Of a stretch of 64,000 nt of DNA, positions 23,400 to 34,251 are shown in pieces; positions within the stretch are counted from its first letter, which is position 1; every line of letters starts with the position of its first letter. The translations under genes and the position numbers were made by a program. Origin of the DNA: Ursus arctos (Eukaryota > Chordata > Mammalia > Carnivora > Ursidae); assembly GCF_023065955.2 (NCBI RefSeq), contig NW_026623100.1, forward strand, positions 71,118,727 through 71,182,726, read 5' to 3'. The notes beneath the pieces were generated by a model, which was not told the origin of the DNA, ran no database searches, and saw nothing but the letters and a program-made list of their open reading frames with translations.

Positions 23400-24300
23400 T
23401 TGCAAGAAAAAATCTTGAAAATATTTCTAAATTAAGATATCAAAACTAACTCCAGATGAAGTAGAAAACTTAAGTAGGAGTAGCATTGTAATCAACATAA
23501 GATGTTTTTAACAAACTACAACACCTAAAAGAAAAATGGCTATAAGCCCAGAGTTTTTTCTAGTGAATTCTTTCAAGCTGTCATGAATAGATTTTTTAAT
23601 ATCCTATCTAGACTGTTTCAAAGGATAAAAATGAAGTTCCTAATACACTTTTAAAGCCAGAAAACCTCAATACTAAAACACAAAATAGAAAAAGAAAGCT
23701 ATAGATCAACCTTACTTGTGAATATTGACTCACAAATACCAAATATAATATTATCTAATTAAATTCAGCTACATGTGAAAAGAACTACATGCTACCACCA
23801 AGTTGTGTTCATTCCAGAAATAAAAGGATGTTTCCATTTAAGAAATCAATTGATATAATACAATTTGTTATTAGGTGAGATAAGTGAAGCCATGTAGTCA
23901 TTTCCTGAGATGTTGAAAAGGCATTGTTACAGTATCTATTTCTATAGTAACAAAAAAATCTTTTAGAAAACTGAATGGTAGACAATTCTTTTTTTTTTTT
24001 TAAGATTTTATTCATTTGAGAGAGAGAAAGAGAGAGAGCTAGCATGAGCAGGGTGGGGAACAGAGGGAGAAGCAGACTCCCCTCTGAGCAGGGAACCCGA
24101 TGTGGGGCTCAATCCCAGAATCCTGGGATTGTAACCTGAGCCGAAGGCAGCCGCTTCACCGGCTGAGCCACCCAGTCCCCCTGAATGGTAGGCAATTCTT
24201 AACATGATTTTTAAAAACCTGAAAACAAAAAGAATTATTATATTTTATAGTGAAAGCTAAAATAGTACTTCTTAAATGTATAATGACTACTCTGCCTTAA
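23400..24300 (+). mobile_element. Ancient L1M ORF2 fragment, sense
   Basis: The plus strand follows the decayed RT-domain coding text of L1: 'AGTGAATTCTTTCAAGCTGT', 'GCTATAGATCAACCTTACTT', 'TGTTCATTCCAGAAATAAAA', 'TTAAGAAATCAATTGATATA', 'GATGTTGAAAAGGCATTGTT'. Many frameshifts and stops leave no protein. It is split by the SINE at 23991-24180 and abuts an L1M of opposite orientation. Confidence 0.7.
23991..24180 (-). mobile_element. CAN-SINE, antisense
   Basis: T-rich tail first, then 'AAGATTTTATTCATTTGAGA', 'GAAGCAGACTCCCCTCTGAG', 'CGATGTGGGGCTCAATCCCA', and the head ending 'GCTGAGCCACCCAGTCCCC'. A 20-bp target-site duplication, starting CTGAATGGTAG and ending CAATTCTT, lies at 23971-23990 and 24181-24200 with a single mismatch. 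Confidence 0.95.
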
Positions 24301-24309
24301 TTATTAAGG

Positions 24310-24667
24310 CTTTTAAATTACAGCCAGAAAGGGAATCAAGTGCCTTCCTCCATGTATTTTAACAGTGTTTTTGTTGTCATTTTCATGTCTTTCCTCTTTC
24401 ATGAAAACTCTATTTGAGTCGAATTTGATGTTATCTCACTAAATGTAATAGATTAATTTGGGAAAGAATGGAAATATTTATGATACTATCTTCCTACGGA
24501 TGAACTCACTCTATTTTTCCATTTATTCAGGAAGCTTTGTAATTCCCCATAAATTCCTTAAACACATACTGTTAGATTTATTCCTAAGTACTTTTTAATT
24601 TATTACTATTTTAAATGGAACATTTTATTTCCTGTTACATTTTAATTAGACATTGTTCATTTATAAG
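24310..24667 (-). mobile_element. Ancient L1M, antisense, piece 1 of 4
   Basis: The reverse complement of L1 ORF2 distal RT: 'TTTCCATTTATTCAGGAAGC', 'AGATTTATTCCTAAGTACTT', 'TTACTATTTTAAATGGAACA'. It continues after inserted elements at 25430, 26907 and 28426, each time further toward the 5' end of L1. Confidence 0.7.
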
Positions 24668-25075
24668 ATGGTATTAGTCTGCTAGGGCTGCCAAAACAAA
24701 ATATCACCTCCTAGGTGGCTTCAACAACAGAAATTTATTTTCTCATCGTTTTGGCTGTAGAAGTCCAGTATCAATGGGTTGTCACGGTTGGTTTCTTCTG
24801 AGGTCTCTCTCATTGGCTTGTAGATGGCCATCTTGCACTGTGTCTTCACATAGTCTTTACTCTGTGCACAAATACCCTGGTATTCTCTTTGTGCATGTTC
24901 TAATCTCCTCTTCTTACTAGGACACCTGTCCTGTTGGAGTAGGACCCGTTGTAACAGCCTCATTTTAACTTAATCACATTTTTGAAGGCTTTATCTCCAA
25001 ATACAGTCATTCTGGGTTGCTGGAGGATAGGGCTTCAGTGTATGAATACTGGAGGAAGAAAATTCAGTTAGAACA
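24668..25075 (-). mobile_element. MLT1-type MaLR LTR, antisense
   Basis: The plus strand reads 'TATTAGTCTGCTAGGGCTGC', 'AACAACAGAAATTTATTTTC', 'GGCTTGTAGATGGCCATCTT', 'CTCATTTTAACTTAATCACA', 'TAGGGCTTCAGTGTATGAAT', ending AATTCAGTTAGAACA. This is the reverse complement of a mammalian MaLR (MLT1/MST) LTR. It is a solo LTR with no internal region, inserted in the antisense L1M. Confidence 0.88.
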
Positions 25076-25201
25076 GTACTTTCTAGAAGCATAGAAGAAG
25101 CTTTACACCTAATGACTATTATACAAACACAGAATCAGACAGCAACAAAGACCATTATTTATTTCTGAATGTTAATCTTTCTTATTAAAACTAATATTTT
25201 A

Positions 25202-25407
25202 GGGGCACCTGGGTGGTACAGTCATTAAGCGTCTGCCTTTGGCTCAGGGCGTGATCCCGGCGTAATGGGATCGAGCCCCACATCAGGCTCCTCCGCTATG
25301 AGCCTGCGTCTTCCTCTCCCACTCCCCCTGCTTGTGTTCCCTCTCTCGCTGGCTGTCTCTCTCTCTGTCAAATAAATAAATAAAATCTTTAAAATAAAAT
25401 AATAAAT
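25202..25407 (+). mobile_element. Young ursid-type SINE
   Basis: A complete sense copy: GGGGCACCTGGGTGGTACAG, 'GGCTCAGGGCGTGATCCCGG', 'GATCGAGCCCCACATCAGGC', 'CTCCTCCGCTATGAGCC', 'CTCTCGCTGGCTGTCTC', then AATAAATAAATAAAATC and an A-rich tail. Exact 15-bp duplications AAAACTAATATTTTA flank it at 25187-25201 and 25408-25422. Confidence 0.97.
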
Positions 25408-25429
25408 AAAACTAATATTTTATATATAT

Positions 25430-25697
25430 CAGCATTTTAAAATGGACCATCACATTGTTTGAACATAACATTTCCTTTCGTCCTTTCCACTTATTATTCC
25501 CTGTGTAAAAACTTTTCTAGCCTTATTGCATTGGCTACACTTTTCAGGGCAATGATGAACAGAACCAGTGGATGTGATCATCCTGATCTTTTCTTTGACT
25601 TAACAAGGGTACTTCCAAAGTATCACATTAAACATGTTCCCTGCAGTTTGGAATAGATAGTATTTATCAAATTAATATAGTTACCTTTTTTTCCTGG
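25430..25697 (-). mobile_element. Ancient L1M, antisense, piece 2 of 4
   Basis: The text 'CCTTATTGCATTGGCTACAC', 'TTTTCAGGGCAATGATGAAC' and 'GTGGATGTGATCATCCTGAT' matches the antisense L1 RT region ('attgctctggctaggacttcc...gtgggcatccttgt'). It follows piece 1 in L1 order. Confidence 0.7.
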
Positions 25698-26906
25698 TGT
25701 AACCAGCTTACTGAACAGGCTGGATTCAACCCGACACTGGCAGAAATAAATTTTCCTTTCTTTCTCCCCTCATCACTCTTGATTAACTTAGCTCTGTTGA
25801 ATAGTTCTTTCTTACCTGGGATGAAAACATGGTCAGATTCTCTAGTTCTGCCAGTTGTCTCAGGTCATAAAATGTTCTCCAGTTGCTTTAAGGTTATAAA
25901 TAGTCAAGTCCAGTTTAATAATAAAACTCCAGACTTTAATCCAACTTAAACTCCCCCTGCTGCACATGGGGTACACCTCAGGCTGTAAGCTCCTCAGTGA
26001 GAGAAAGAGGCCCCGCTGCTTACTCACTGTTTCTTCACTGTTCCTTTTCTCAGACTCACTGCTTGGTGTTTTGGCCTTTCGAGGATTGGTCTAGGGTGGG
26101 AGGAGGAAGTTAGGAAGTCTTCCTTTAATGTCATTGCTCATCTCTGGATATGGTAGATGTTGAAATGCTGAATTTCCTTTCCTGGAGTGGTTTTGTGGCT
26201 CTTTGAAGTGACTCTCTCAGTGGGTTTCTTGCATTTAGCTCCTTTCCCTCAGGTAAAACCTTCATCACCCAGTCTTTTATGACTCCACTATCAGGCTGCT
26301 GGTTTCTAGTGGTCCACTACTCACTAGGGATGTCCTCATCTCTTCCATCAGCCCTTTTAGACAGTGTTCCTTTTAGGATGGCGCATGCTTTGCCACCTTC
26401 TGTGGGACTTTAAGATGGCCCATGAGATGTACACAGTCATTCCTATTCTCACCAAACTGGGGGAGCAGGAGCTCACTTCATGAAGCACTGTCTCTGCTAC
26501 CCTGAGGCACCTCAAGATACAGCTTCTTGCTTTTAGACTTCCCAAGGCACGCCCCCACGAAAAGGACCAATCCTAAATCCTCAAATCAAAGGACACTTTC
26601 AGATTTTCCAGGTGCTCTTTTGAAAGTCCTCTCATTTGGTTTGAGGTGGAGATGAGTACCTTCTTCCTCCCCACAATGCATGCATATCAGATAGTACAGT
26701 ACACGTGTCTGACTTTTCATCCTTCTCCATAGGACAGAAAAGGAATTTGACCATCCCTTCTCCAAATCCATCAGCAGTGAATTGAGCAACTTGCTTTAGA
26801 ATTTGAAGATACTCAAAATTTTTTGCTTTATTCTAAGCTTTTGGAGCCTCAACCCTAATCTAGAGACAACAGGCAAGATCTGCTGTCACATTCTCTTATG
26901 CCAACA
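25698..26906. mobile_element. Unassigned 1.2-kb insertion inside L1M
   Basis: L1M antisense sequence stops at about 25697 and resumes at about 26907, so this interval must be an insertion. It starts TGTAACCAGC and ends TATGCCAACA, a TG...CA pattern suggestive of an LTR. I do not recognise the family and see no clear target-site duplication. No viral gene or exon is visible. It could also be two adjacent insertions. Confidence 0.45.
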
Positions 26907-28249
26907 TTTTTTTCTGTTTAACATGAATGAATACTAAACTTTAAATGACTGTCCTTATTTATGGAGATGATTATGTAATTTTTCTCTCTAATTATTTAAT
27001 GGGATCATTTATATTGGTGGATTTTCTAATGCTGGACCTTCCTTGTAACCCTGGGAAAGACTCTACATGTTTATTTGTGCATATTGCTGCATTTAACTTG
27101 TTAATATTTAATTCAGAAGCATTACGATCATATTTATAAGTCAGATCGGTCTATAATTTCATTTTCTTATACTGTTCTTGTCAGATTTTTGTGTCATGGT
27201 TATGCTTGTCTTGAAAAAGATCTTGAGTAAATATCTGTCTATAATCTGAAACAATTTGTTTAATATTTATTCTTTCCTTGAATATTTCGGGGTCTTACAA
27301 AATAGCCTCAGCTTGATGTCTCTGTGGAAGAGATATTTCTGACTACTGACTCAATTTCTTATCAATTTCTTTGGTAGTTATCAGTCTATTGAAATATTTA
27401 TTGTGTCTTCAGTGAATTATTTTCATTCATATTTTTTCCAGAAAGTTGTGCATTTCATCTAAATTCTCAAATTAGTGGCACAAATATTCCCAGAAATTTC
27501 CAAGATTACTTATCTCCCCTGAATCTGTACAAATGTTCTTTTTGTTCTTAATGTTGTTTGTTTTTCCCTTCTCTTATTATTCCATTTTGTTAGAAATGTG
27601 CCATTTTTATGTCTTCTAATAATGCATTTTCTCTTGATTATTTCTATTATACTGAATTTACTTTCTATTTGTTAAATCCTCTCTTATTTTAATTTTTTTA
27701 AGTTCTAGTTTCTTTGAGTTTTCTGCTTTTTTTATAGCTTCTTTTTTGAGTACCTACAATTTTTTCTTTTTTTTTTCTTTTTAATAAATCATTTTTTCCT
27801 TCTAAGTACCTTTCCTGCAGACTACAAGCTTTGATATGGTGTGCTAATTTTTAGTTACTTAGTTCTAAATATATAATTATTTACACCATTATTTCCCCCT
27901 TAAATCCATGAGTTATTTAGGAGCGTATTTTTAATTTTAACACATATAAATTTTAAAATTATTTTTTAAATGTCAATTTCAAATTTAACAAAATTGTGAT
28001 TAGAGAATATGATCCTTTATGATCTCAAGTTTTTATTGTATTTTGAGTCTTTTTGGCTCAATATGTTATCAATCTCTATAATGTTTCCAGTGTACATAAA
28101 AATAATGTCTGTTCTTTATATGTTGCTGGACAGGATTTTTCACGTACCTATCAGATCACATTTTTAATTTTATTGTTGCAATTTTTTTGTTCTCACTACT
28201 TTTGTACCCAATTGATTTGTCTGGGTCTGAAAGAGGTATATTAAAGCAG
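26907..28249 (-). mobile_element. Ancient L1M, antisense, piece 3 of 4
   Basis: The reverse complement of L1 RT and upstream ORF2: 'TGGACCTTCCTTGTAACCCT', 'TCAGATCGGTCTATAATTTC', 'ACTGACTCAATTTCTTATCA', 'GTTGTGCATTTCATCTAAAT', then 'CCATGAGTTATTTAGGAGCG' toward the endonuclease part. All frames are broken. Confidence 0.75.
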
Positions 28250-28259
28250 CCATTCTGAA

Positions 28260-28415
28260 TGGGTGATGACTATTAAGGAGGGCACTTGTGATGAGCACTG
28301 GGTGTTATATATAAGTGATGAATCACTAAATTCTACTCCTGAAACCAATATAACACTATATGTTATCTAACTAGAATTGAAATAAAAACCTGAAACAAAA
28401 TAAAAAATAAAATAT
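28260..28415 (+). mobile_element. Short carnivore L1 3' end
   Basis: This is the 3' terminal ~155 bp: 'GGGTGATGACTATTAAGGAG', 'GATGAGCACTGGGTGTTATA', 'AATCACTAAATTCTACTCCT', 'CACTATATGTTATCTAACTA', then an A-rich tail. The 10-bp flanks CCATTCTGAA (28250-28259) and CCATTTTGAA (28416-28425) are a target-site duplication with one mismatch, inside the antisense L1M. Confidence 0.9.
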
Positions 28416-28425
28416 CCATTTTGAA

Positions 28426-29190
28426 CAATTTGGACAGTTTGACATTGATGTGCCTTAACGTGGGCTTCTTTGGGTTTCCGATTCTTTATTTTCATTTAGC
28501 ATCTTCTTTCTGCAAATTTCTGTCTTTCATCAAGTTTGTATGTTATACTGTTTGATATATCTAAGAGATCCCCAGGGCCTTGTTCTTTTTAAATGTTTTC
28601 CTCTCTGTTCTTCATCTTGGATAATTTCTATTTCTCTCTCTTCAAGTCTACTTACATTTTTTTTTTGCCATGTCTGTTCAGCCATTAAATTCATCTAGTG
28701 ATTTTTTTTTAATTTCTGAAATTGCATTTTTCATATCCAGAATTTCCTCCCTTTTTGTTCCATTTGTATTCTCTGAGTTTTTTATTTCTCTGCTGAGATT
28801 ATTATTCATGAAAAGCCCGCTCTTTTACTTCACTGAGCGTACTTATAATGACTCTAAAATCCTTGTTTGTTAGTTCCAACATCTGGTTTATCTCAGAATA
28901 GGACTCGATTGATTTTCTTCTGAGAATGTATTCCTTTTTTTTTTTCTTTGTATGTTAGATTTTGAACATGATGCTTATATTTGACTGGCATGTAACTTTG
29001 GGATCATGTGAAAGTAGGACATATTTATGGCTTCTATCTTGGGCTCCCCTCAGGCTCTGCATTCCTGGGAGAGATGGTACGGGGAAGCTCACAGGCTATT
29101 ATTCTCTCTCCTCTAGGTAGATAAAATCAAACTCATGTCAATTAGATATGCTTATGGTGTGACTCTACTGTATGTTTGTAGTTATAACTT
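28426..29190 (-). mobile_element. Ancient L1M, antisense, piece 4 of 4
   Basis: Antisense text of the L1M 5' region: 'ATTGATGTGCCTTAACGTGG', 'TCTTCATCTTGGATAATTTC', 'TCTTCAAGTCTACTTAC', 'TTAGTTCCAACATCTGGTTT', 'GATTGATTTTCTTCTGAGAA'. It completes a nearly full-length decayed element that began at 24310. The right end is approximate. Confidence 0.65.
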
Positions 29191-29205
29191 TTAAAAACCA
29201 TTTGT

Positions 29206-29437
29206 AGGGGCACCTGGGTGGCTCAGTTGGTTAAGCGTCTGTCTTCAGCTCAGGTCATGATCCCAGGGTCCTGGGATGAGTCCCACATCAGGCTCCTGGC
29301 TCAGCAGGGAGCCTGCTTCTCCCTCTGCCTGGCTCTCCCCCTGCTCGTGCTCTCTCTCTCTGACAAATAAATAAATAAATAAAATCTTTTTTAAAAAGGC
29401 CACAGAAGTGGAATTTTTAAAAAAGTAATAAAAAAAA
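29206..29437 (+). mobile_element. CAN-SINE with extra 3' sequence
   Basis: Sense copy: AGGGGCACCTGGGTGGCTCA, 'GGTCATGATCCCAGGGTCCT', 'CAGCAGGGAGCCTGCTTCTC', then AATAAATAAATAAATAAAAT. After the A tail it continues with about 40 non-SINE bases (29398-29437) before the duplication TAAAAACCATTTGT, seen at 29192-29205 and 29438-29451. The extra bases lie inside the duplications, so they entered with the SINE, most simply as a 3' read-through. Confidence 0.93.
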
Positions 29438-29944
29438 TAAAAACCATTTGTGTGTTGCTATCATAATTGAAGATTGCACAGCACTTCCTAGCATTTATGT
29501 CACAATCACCCTTGAGGTAAAATATGTTTCCCAAATGTCAAAAAGTTGGCCTCAAAAGAGCCCAAGAGACTGTCTTTAAAATTATGATGTTCATATACAA
29601 AGGCAGATTTGCTTTCAATTTTTGGAAATTCAACTTATGACATTCAACTTCTAAATGCCAATTATGCATCAGAGAGGTGAAGCCAAAATCATTTTGACTT
29701 GCAGAGGATACTGCCAAACACTCCCTGTCTTATCTAACTGAATAGAAGAAAATAATGGACTCATATCAGTTCGCTGCTTTTGTGGTTGATCTAGAGGATT
29801 TATTTGCAATACATTGAGGTGATAATTTTTGGCAGAAGACACTATTTCTATGTGAAAAAATTCTATTGTTTTTCCTAGTAATTTCTCCTTTCTACTGAAG
29901 TTGGTACTTTATACTTAATTATTTCCTTAGAAAAATAGTGATAA

Positions 29945-30055
29945 TTGTCTAAGTTGGATGACGATTACAGAGAATCCATGATACTAATACTCTGTACTTG
30001 TGTTTATGTTTGAAAATTTCCATAATATGAAGTTTAAAAAATTACTTCTTTGTGT
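29945..30055 (+). mobile_element. L1M 3' end fragment
   Basis: 'ACTCTGTACTTGTGTTTATG', 'TTTGAAAATTTCCATAATAT' and 'GAAGTTTAAAAAAT' match the terminal bases of old L1M/L1ME 3' ends. Sequence from 29452 to 29944 is otherwise unassigned. Confidence 0.5.
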
Positions 30056-30114
30056 TTAAGAAATGGAATCCCCTGTTAAAAATTCCAATGAATTTCTATA
30101 GGGAGATTATTCTT

Positions 30115-30235
30115 AGTATAATGGTTCACAGCATAGCATTTTGGGCATAAGTATGAGCTTTGGAGCCTGACTGCCAAATTTGGATTTTGACTCTGGGAAA
30201 ATTAATTAACCTCTCTGTGCCTTGGTTTCCCCTTC
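30115..30235 (+). mobile_element. MIR
   Basis: 'GAGCTTTGGAGCCTGACTGC', 'AAATTTGGATTTTGACTC', 'TTAATTAACCTCTCTGTGCC', 'TTGGTTTCCCC' is a clear sense MIR core. Confidence 0.88.
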
Positions 30236-30309
30236 TCTACCTCTTCCTCTCCTCTTTCATTTTCTTTTCCCCTCCTCTCCTTCTCAAAAGAGTGCCAAAG
30301 AACCCTCAA

Positions 30310-30470
30310 TAGGTAGTGGGTAAAGCACTAGATATGACATTATGCCTGAGTTCAACTGTGACTCCAGTTTTGTCAGTCTCAATGTGTGAACTTGGCCTCT
30401 GAGGGCCAGTTTCCCATCTGTATAATGGAAGGCTCAGACTGAATGAGGTCTGAATCTATTCTCTGGAATA
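30310..30470 (+). mobile_element. MIR-like element
   Basis: 'GTAAAGCACTAGATATGACA', 'TGCCTGAGTTCAACTGTGAC', 'GTGTGAACTTGGCCTCTGAG', 'GGCCAGTTTCCCATCTGTAT', 'AATGGAAGGCTC' follows MIR order. It is more diverged than its neighbour at 30115. Confidence 0.65.
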
Positions 30471-30929
30471 CAGATGTTGAGTCTGTATGTGGTCAACTAA
30501 TAGACAACCTTCTTCCATATCTGGATTCAAAATGAAGCAAAAGAATGAAGAAAACAAATGAAACAAAAGAATCAGTGGCTATAGAAACAAAACATTGCCT
30601 GTAAACCTAATAAAGACTAAGTGGAAAGATATGGTTTGGTGTGAGATGTGAGAATCCTTTGGGTTTGATAATGATTTACCCATCTAGTCACAGGCCATGC
30701 TGGATCAGGGCATCCTCTCTATTTCTTTGAAGAGGAGCAGGGAACAAGTGCCATTTGACTGCGTTCTGGCCAAAAAGGGGTGAGCAGAAGTATATGTGGG
30801 TCAGCCAGAAACTCTTCATGACACAGAGGAACACACCCTCTTCCCTTCCAGCTTCTGATCTCCTAGAATGAGCTAATAATGTTCAGGGGTTTTGAAGCTA
30901 GTTGACCCTCTGAGGATTTTCATAGTATC

Positions 30930-33900
30930 TTCTGATTTTCCTTTTAAGAACTTGGGATCTGCAGTAATATCTCTTTTTTCATTTCTGACAGAGAATTTTC
31001 ATTTCTCTTTTTTTAGATCAATCTTCCTTGGGTTTTTTTTTTTCTTTCAATTTTATCAATCTTTTCAAAAGACTCAGTTTCTTTTTTTTTTTTTTAAGAT
31101 TTTATTTATTTATTTGACAGAGATAGAGACAGCCAGTGAGAGAGGGAACACAAGCAGGGGGAGTGGGAGAGGAAGAAGCAGGCTCATAGCGGAGGAGCCT
31201 GATGTGGGGCTCGATCCCATAACGCCAGGATCACGCCCTGAGCCAAAGGCAGATGCTTAACCGCTGTGCCACCCAGGCACCCCAAAAGACTCAGTTTCTT
31301 GATTTGTTGATTTTTCTCCCTTGTTACTTTCTATTTCATTGATTTCTGCTCTTATTTCATTTTTTATACTTTTGGGGGGATTGAATTTGTTCATGTTTTT
31401 CTAGCTTCTTGAGGTGAAATTTTAGATCATTAACTGTAAGACTTTCCTCTTTTCTAATCTGTGCATTAAAGCTATAAATCTTCCTCAGCACGACCATTGG
31501 TGCCTCCCATAAATTTAAATATATCGTGTTTTCAGCATTATTGTGTCAAAAATATTTCCAATCTTTGTGATTTCTTACTCAACACATGGACTATTTAGAA
31601 TTGTGTTAATTATTTTCCAGACATTTGTGTGCTTTCTAGATTTTTTAAAATGGTTTTTCATTTCTAATTTAATTTTAGTGTTAGAGAGCATACTGTGTAT
31701 TTCCTAGAAAGGCTTGTATGGTGTGGAAAATGTCTATTTTGTAGTTCTTGAGTGCAGTGTTCTATAACTGTAATCATATTGATTAATGATGTTGTTCAAA
31801 TCTTCCATATCCTCACTTATTTTTGTGGACATATTTTGTCATTTACTTACAGAAGTATGTTTACATCTGAAATTACAATTGTGAATTTTCTTTTTTTATT
31901 GTGGCAATTTTGTCTTATATATTTTGAAGCCATATATTAAATGAACATATATTTGGAATAGTTAAATCTCTGTCACAAATTGCCTCTTTTTATCATTATG
32001 AAAAAAAATTGTAGCCCTATTAATGCTGTTTGCCTTTAAATCATTTTAGTCATTCCAGCTTCCTTTTGGCTAGTGTTTGCAGAGAACATATCTTTCCACT
32101 CTTTTATGTTCAAACTATGTATATTCTTATATCTAAAGTATGTCTCCTATAAGCAGTATATGGTTGGGTCTTTTAGATTTTTACTCAGTATGACAATATT
32201 GCCATTAAATTGGACTATTTCATGCCTTGACTTTTAATGTAATTACCAATATATTTGGTTTTATGTCTATCGCCTTGTTTTTTATTTTTCTTTCTCCATC
32301 TCTTCTTTGTTCTTTTCCTGCCTTATGTTCTGCTTTATTTCCTTTGTTAACATTTTCATTAGAGTATTGTATTATTTTAATATCAACTTCTAAGGTTATA
32401 ACTTGCATCCTTAATACATTACTGCTTCATAAACAACACAAAAACTTTGCAACAATATAACTCCATTTACCCTTTTCTTTACTTTTGTCCTATGGTAAGC
32501 ATATGTGTATTTATACTTATAACCTTAAAATCACAAGATGTTGTTAATAATGTTGCAATGTTAAGAGTTGAGAGTCCTTTTTACCCACAGATGTACCCCT
32601 TCTGGAGCTTCTCGTTGCTTCTTTACATTCCTTGCTCCCTTGTGGGATCATTTTCCCTCTGCTATAAGAGCTTTCTTTAATGTCTTATACTTCGGATTTA
32701 CTGGCAGAAAATTTTGTCAACTTCCGTTTATCTGGTTTCTCATTTATTTTTGAAGGATTTTTCCTGCTAACTTGAATTCTAGGTTGGCAGTCTTTTAGCT
32801 CTTTAATTATGTTATTTCACTCTCTGCTGACTTCCGAAGTTTTTGCCCAAAGGTCTACTGTAATTTTTATCATTGCTCCTTTGAATGTAATTTGTCTTTT
32901 TATCCTTCCCTCTGGTGGTTTTTATAATTTTCTCTGTATCTTTGGTTTGTAACAGTTTCTTCTGTAGATTAATATCCTGCATCAGTTATATAAGATAATT
33001 GGCCGTTATCCTTTTTGCTCTATCCCCAGTCTACTCTCTTTCAGGCGTTGCAGTTACCTATGTGCTAGAACATTTGGCTGTGTTCTACACATCTCTCAAG
33101 CTCGATTTTTTCTTTCTAATTCATTTTTTCCCTCTGTGTTTCAATTTTTATAATTTCTATTGACCTGTATTTGAGTTTATTAATTCTGTCCTCTCCTTAG
33201 TCAGGCATACTCTGAAGCTCATCCAATGAGATTACATGTTCCAAGTTTGCAATGTCCATTTTGGTTCCCTTTATAGATTCTAATTCATGATCTATTGAAA
33301 TTCTCTGATTTTCTTTTATTTTTGTCAGTCTTTTCTTCTAATTTATTTAGCATACTTATAATAATTATTTTTCAAATCCATCTCTGCTAATTCCAGCAAG
33401 TGAGTCAGCTGTGGATAAGCTTCTGTTATCTTTTTTTTCCCTTGATCATCAGTCACATTTTTATCTATCACATTTTTATCCTCCATATCTCTCAATTTTT
33501 CATTACATTTTGGACATGTGTATGAAAGAGCCATGGAGACTGAGTTCATGTTATTTAGTCTCAGAGAGGGCTTACCCATTCTTTGTTAGGAAGACAGAGT
33601 GAGGGGCTGATCATCTTCATTCAATTAATAATTGAACTGAGTCATTGCTGGGTTCAAGTTCTAATTAGAATCAATTCACTTTTCATTTCAAATTTCATGA
33701 GTGTTAGACCTGTCAAGAGTTTATTTCAGGTGTCTCCCAGGATTTGGGAGTCTAAGCCTCAAGAGACAATAGGAAATCTTATTCTGCTTTTTCAGTCCAG
33801 TCCTTCAGGCTTCCTCATTAGCCTAGCACCTAGTTTCATGGGGGAAAGTGGCCCCTTATGTTTGAAACTTCTCCAGATTCTAATTCACCCTTCCAGCCCA

Positions 33901-33960
33901 TGCAGACATGAGAAGTTCTACTGATTTCTCTCTTTAGTAGAATTCTTCTGCCTATCAACC
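30930..33960 (-). mobile_element. Large ancient L1M block, antisense
   Basis: About 2.8 kb of antisense L1M after removing the SINE at 31084. Motifs occur in L1 order from ORF2 toward the 5' end: 'TTTTATCAATCTTTTCAAAA', 'TCATTGATTTCTGCTCTTAT', 'AGAGCATACTGTGTATTTCC', 'GTCATTCCAGCTTCCTTTTG', 'AAGCAGTATATGGTTGGGTC', 'TTGAATTCTAGGTTGGCAGT', 'CTAATTCCAGCAAGTGAGTC'. All frames are destroyed; 60-80-codon open stretches are chance. The right boundary (33600-33960) is uncertain. Confidence 0.75.
31084..31283 (-). mobile_element. Young ursid-type SINE
   Basis: A full antisense copy with a long T run, 'AAGATTTTATTTATTTATTT', 'GAGGGAACACAAGCAGGGGG', 'CTCATAGCGGAGGAGCCTGA', 'CATAACGCCAGGATCACGCC' and head 'CCACCCAGGCACCCC'. 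The 17-bp duplication AAAAGACTCAGTTTCTT is exact at 31067-31083 and 31284-31300, so the insertion is recent. A 122-codon plus-strand frame crosses it by chance. Confidence 0.97.
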
Positions 33961-34251
33961 ATCTTCACCCTGTACTCAGACTCCTAAGGTGGAAAACATC
34001 CTCCATGCTCTTCTTACCTAGGAAGCCCTCACTGGAATTTAATTTTTGTAAACCTCTTTGCTTTCATAGCTCTCTTGTGTCTTTTAAGAATATTGTTTTT
34101 GTAATTTATCCATTTTTTTCTTGCTTTTATGGGGTGAGCAATGATCTATCACTACTTTCTACATCCTAACCTTAAAGTGCAGGCCCCCTATGTTGCATTT
34201 TAAGTGCCTCTGAGAATGGAAATCATATGATGAGCTTGGGAAATTTGTAAG

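Noticed and set aside
25202..25260. tRNA-like A/B-box sequences at SINE heads, considered as tRNA genes
   Set aside because: They lack a full cloverleaf and are followed by the SINE body, A tail and target duplications.
30892..31260. 122-codon plus-strand frame
   Set aside because: It crosses from antisense L1M into an antisense SINE; the same C-terminal residues occur in the frame over the SINE at 7439-7635, so it is repeat-derived.
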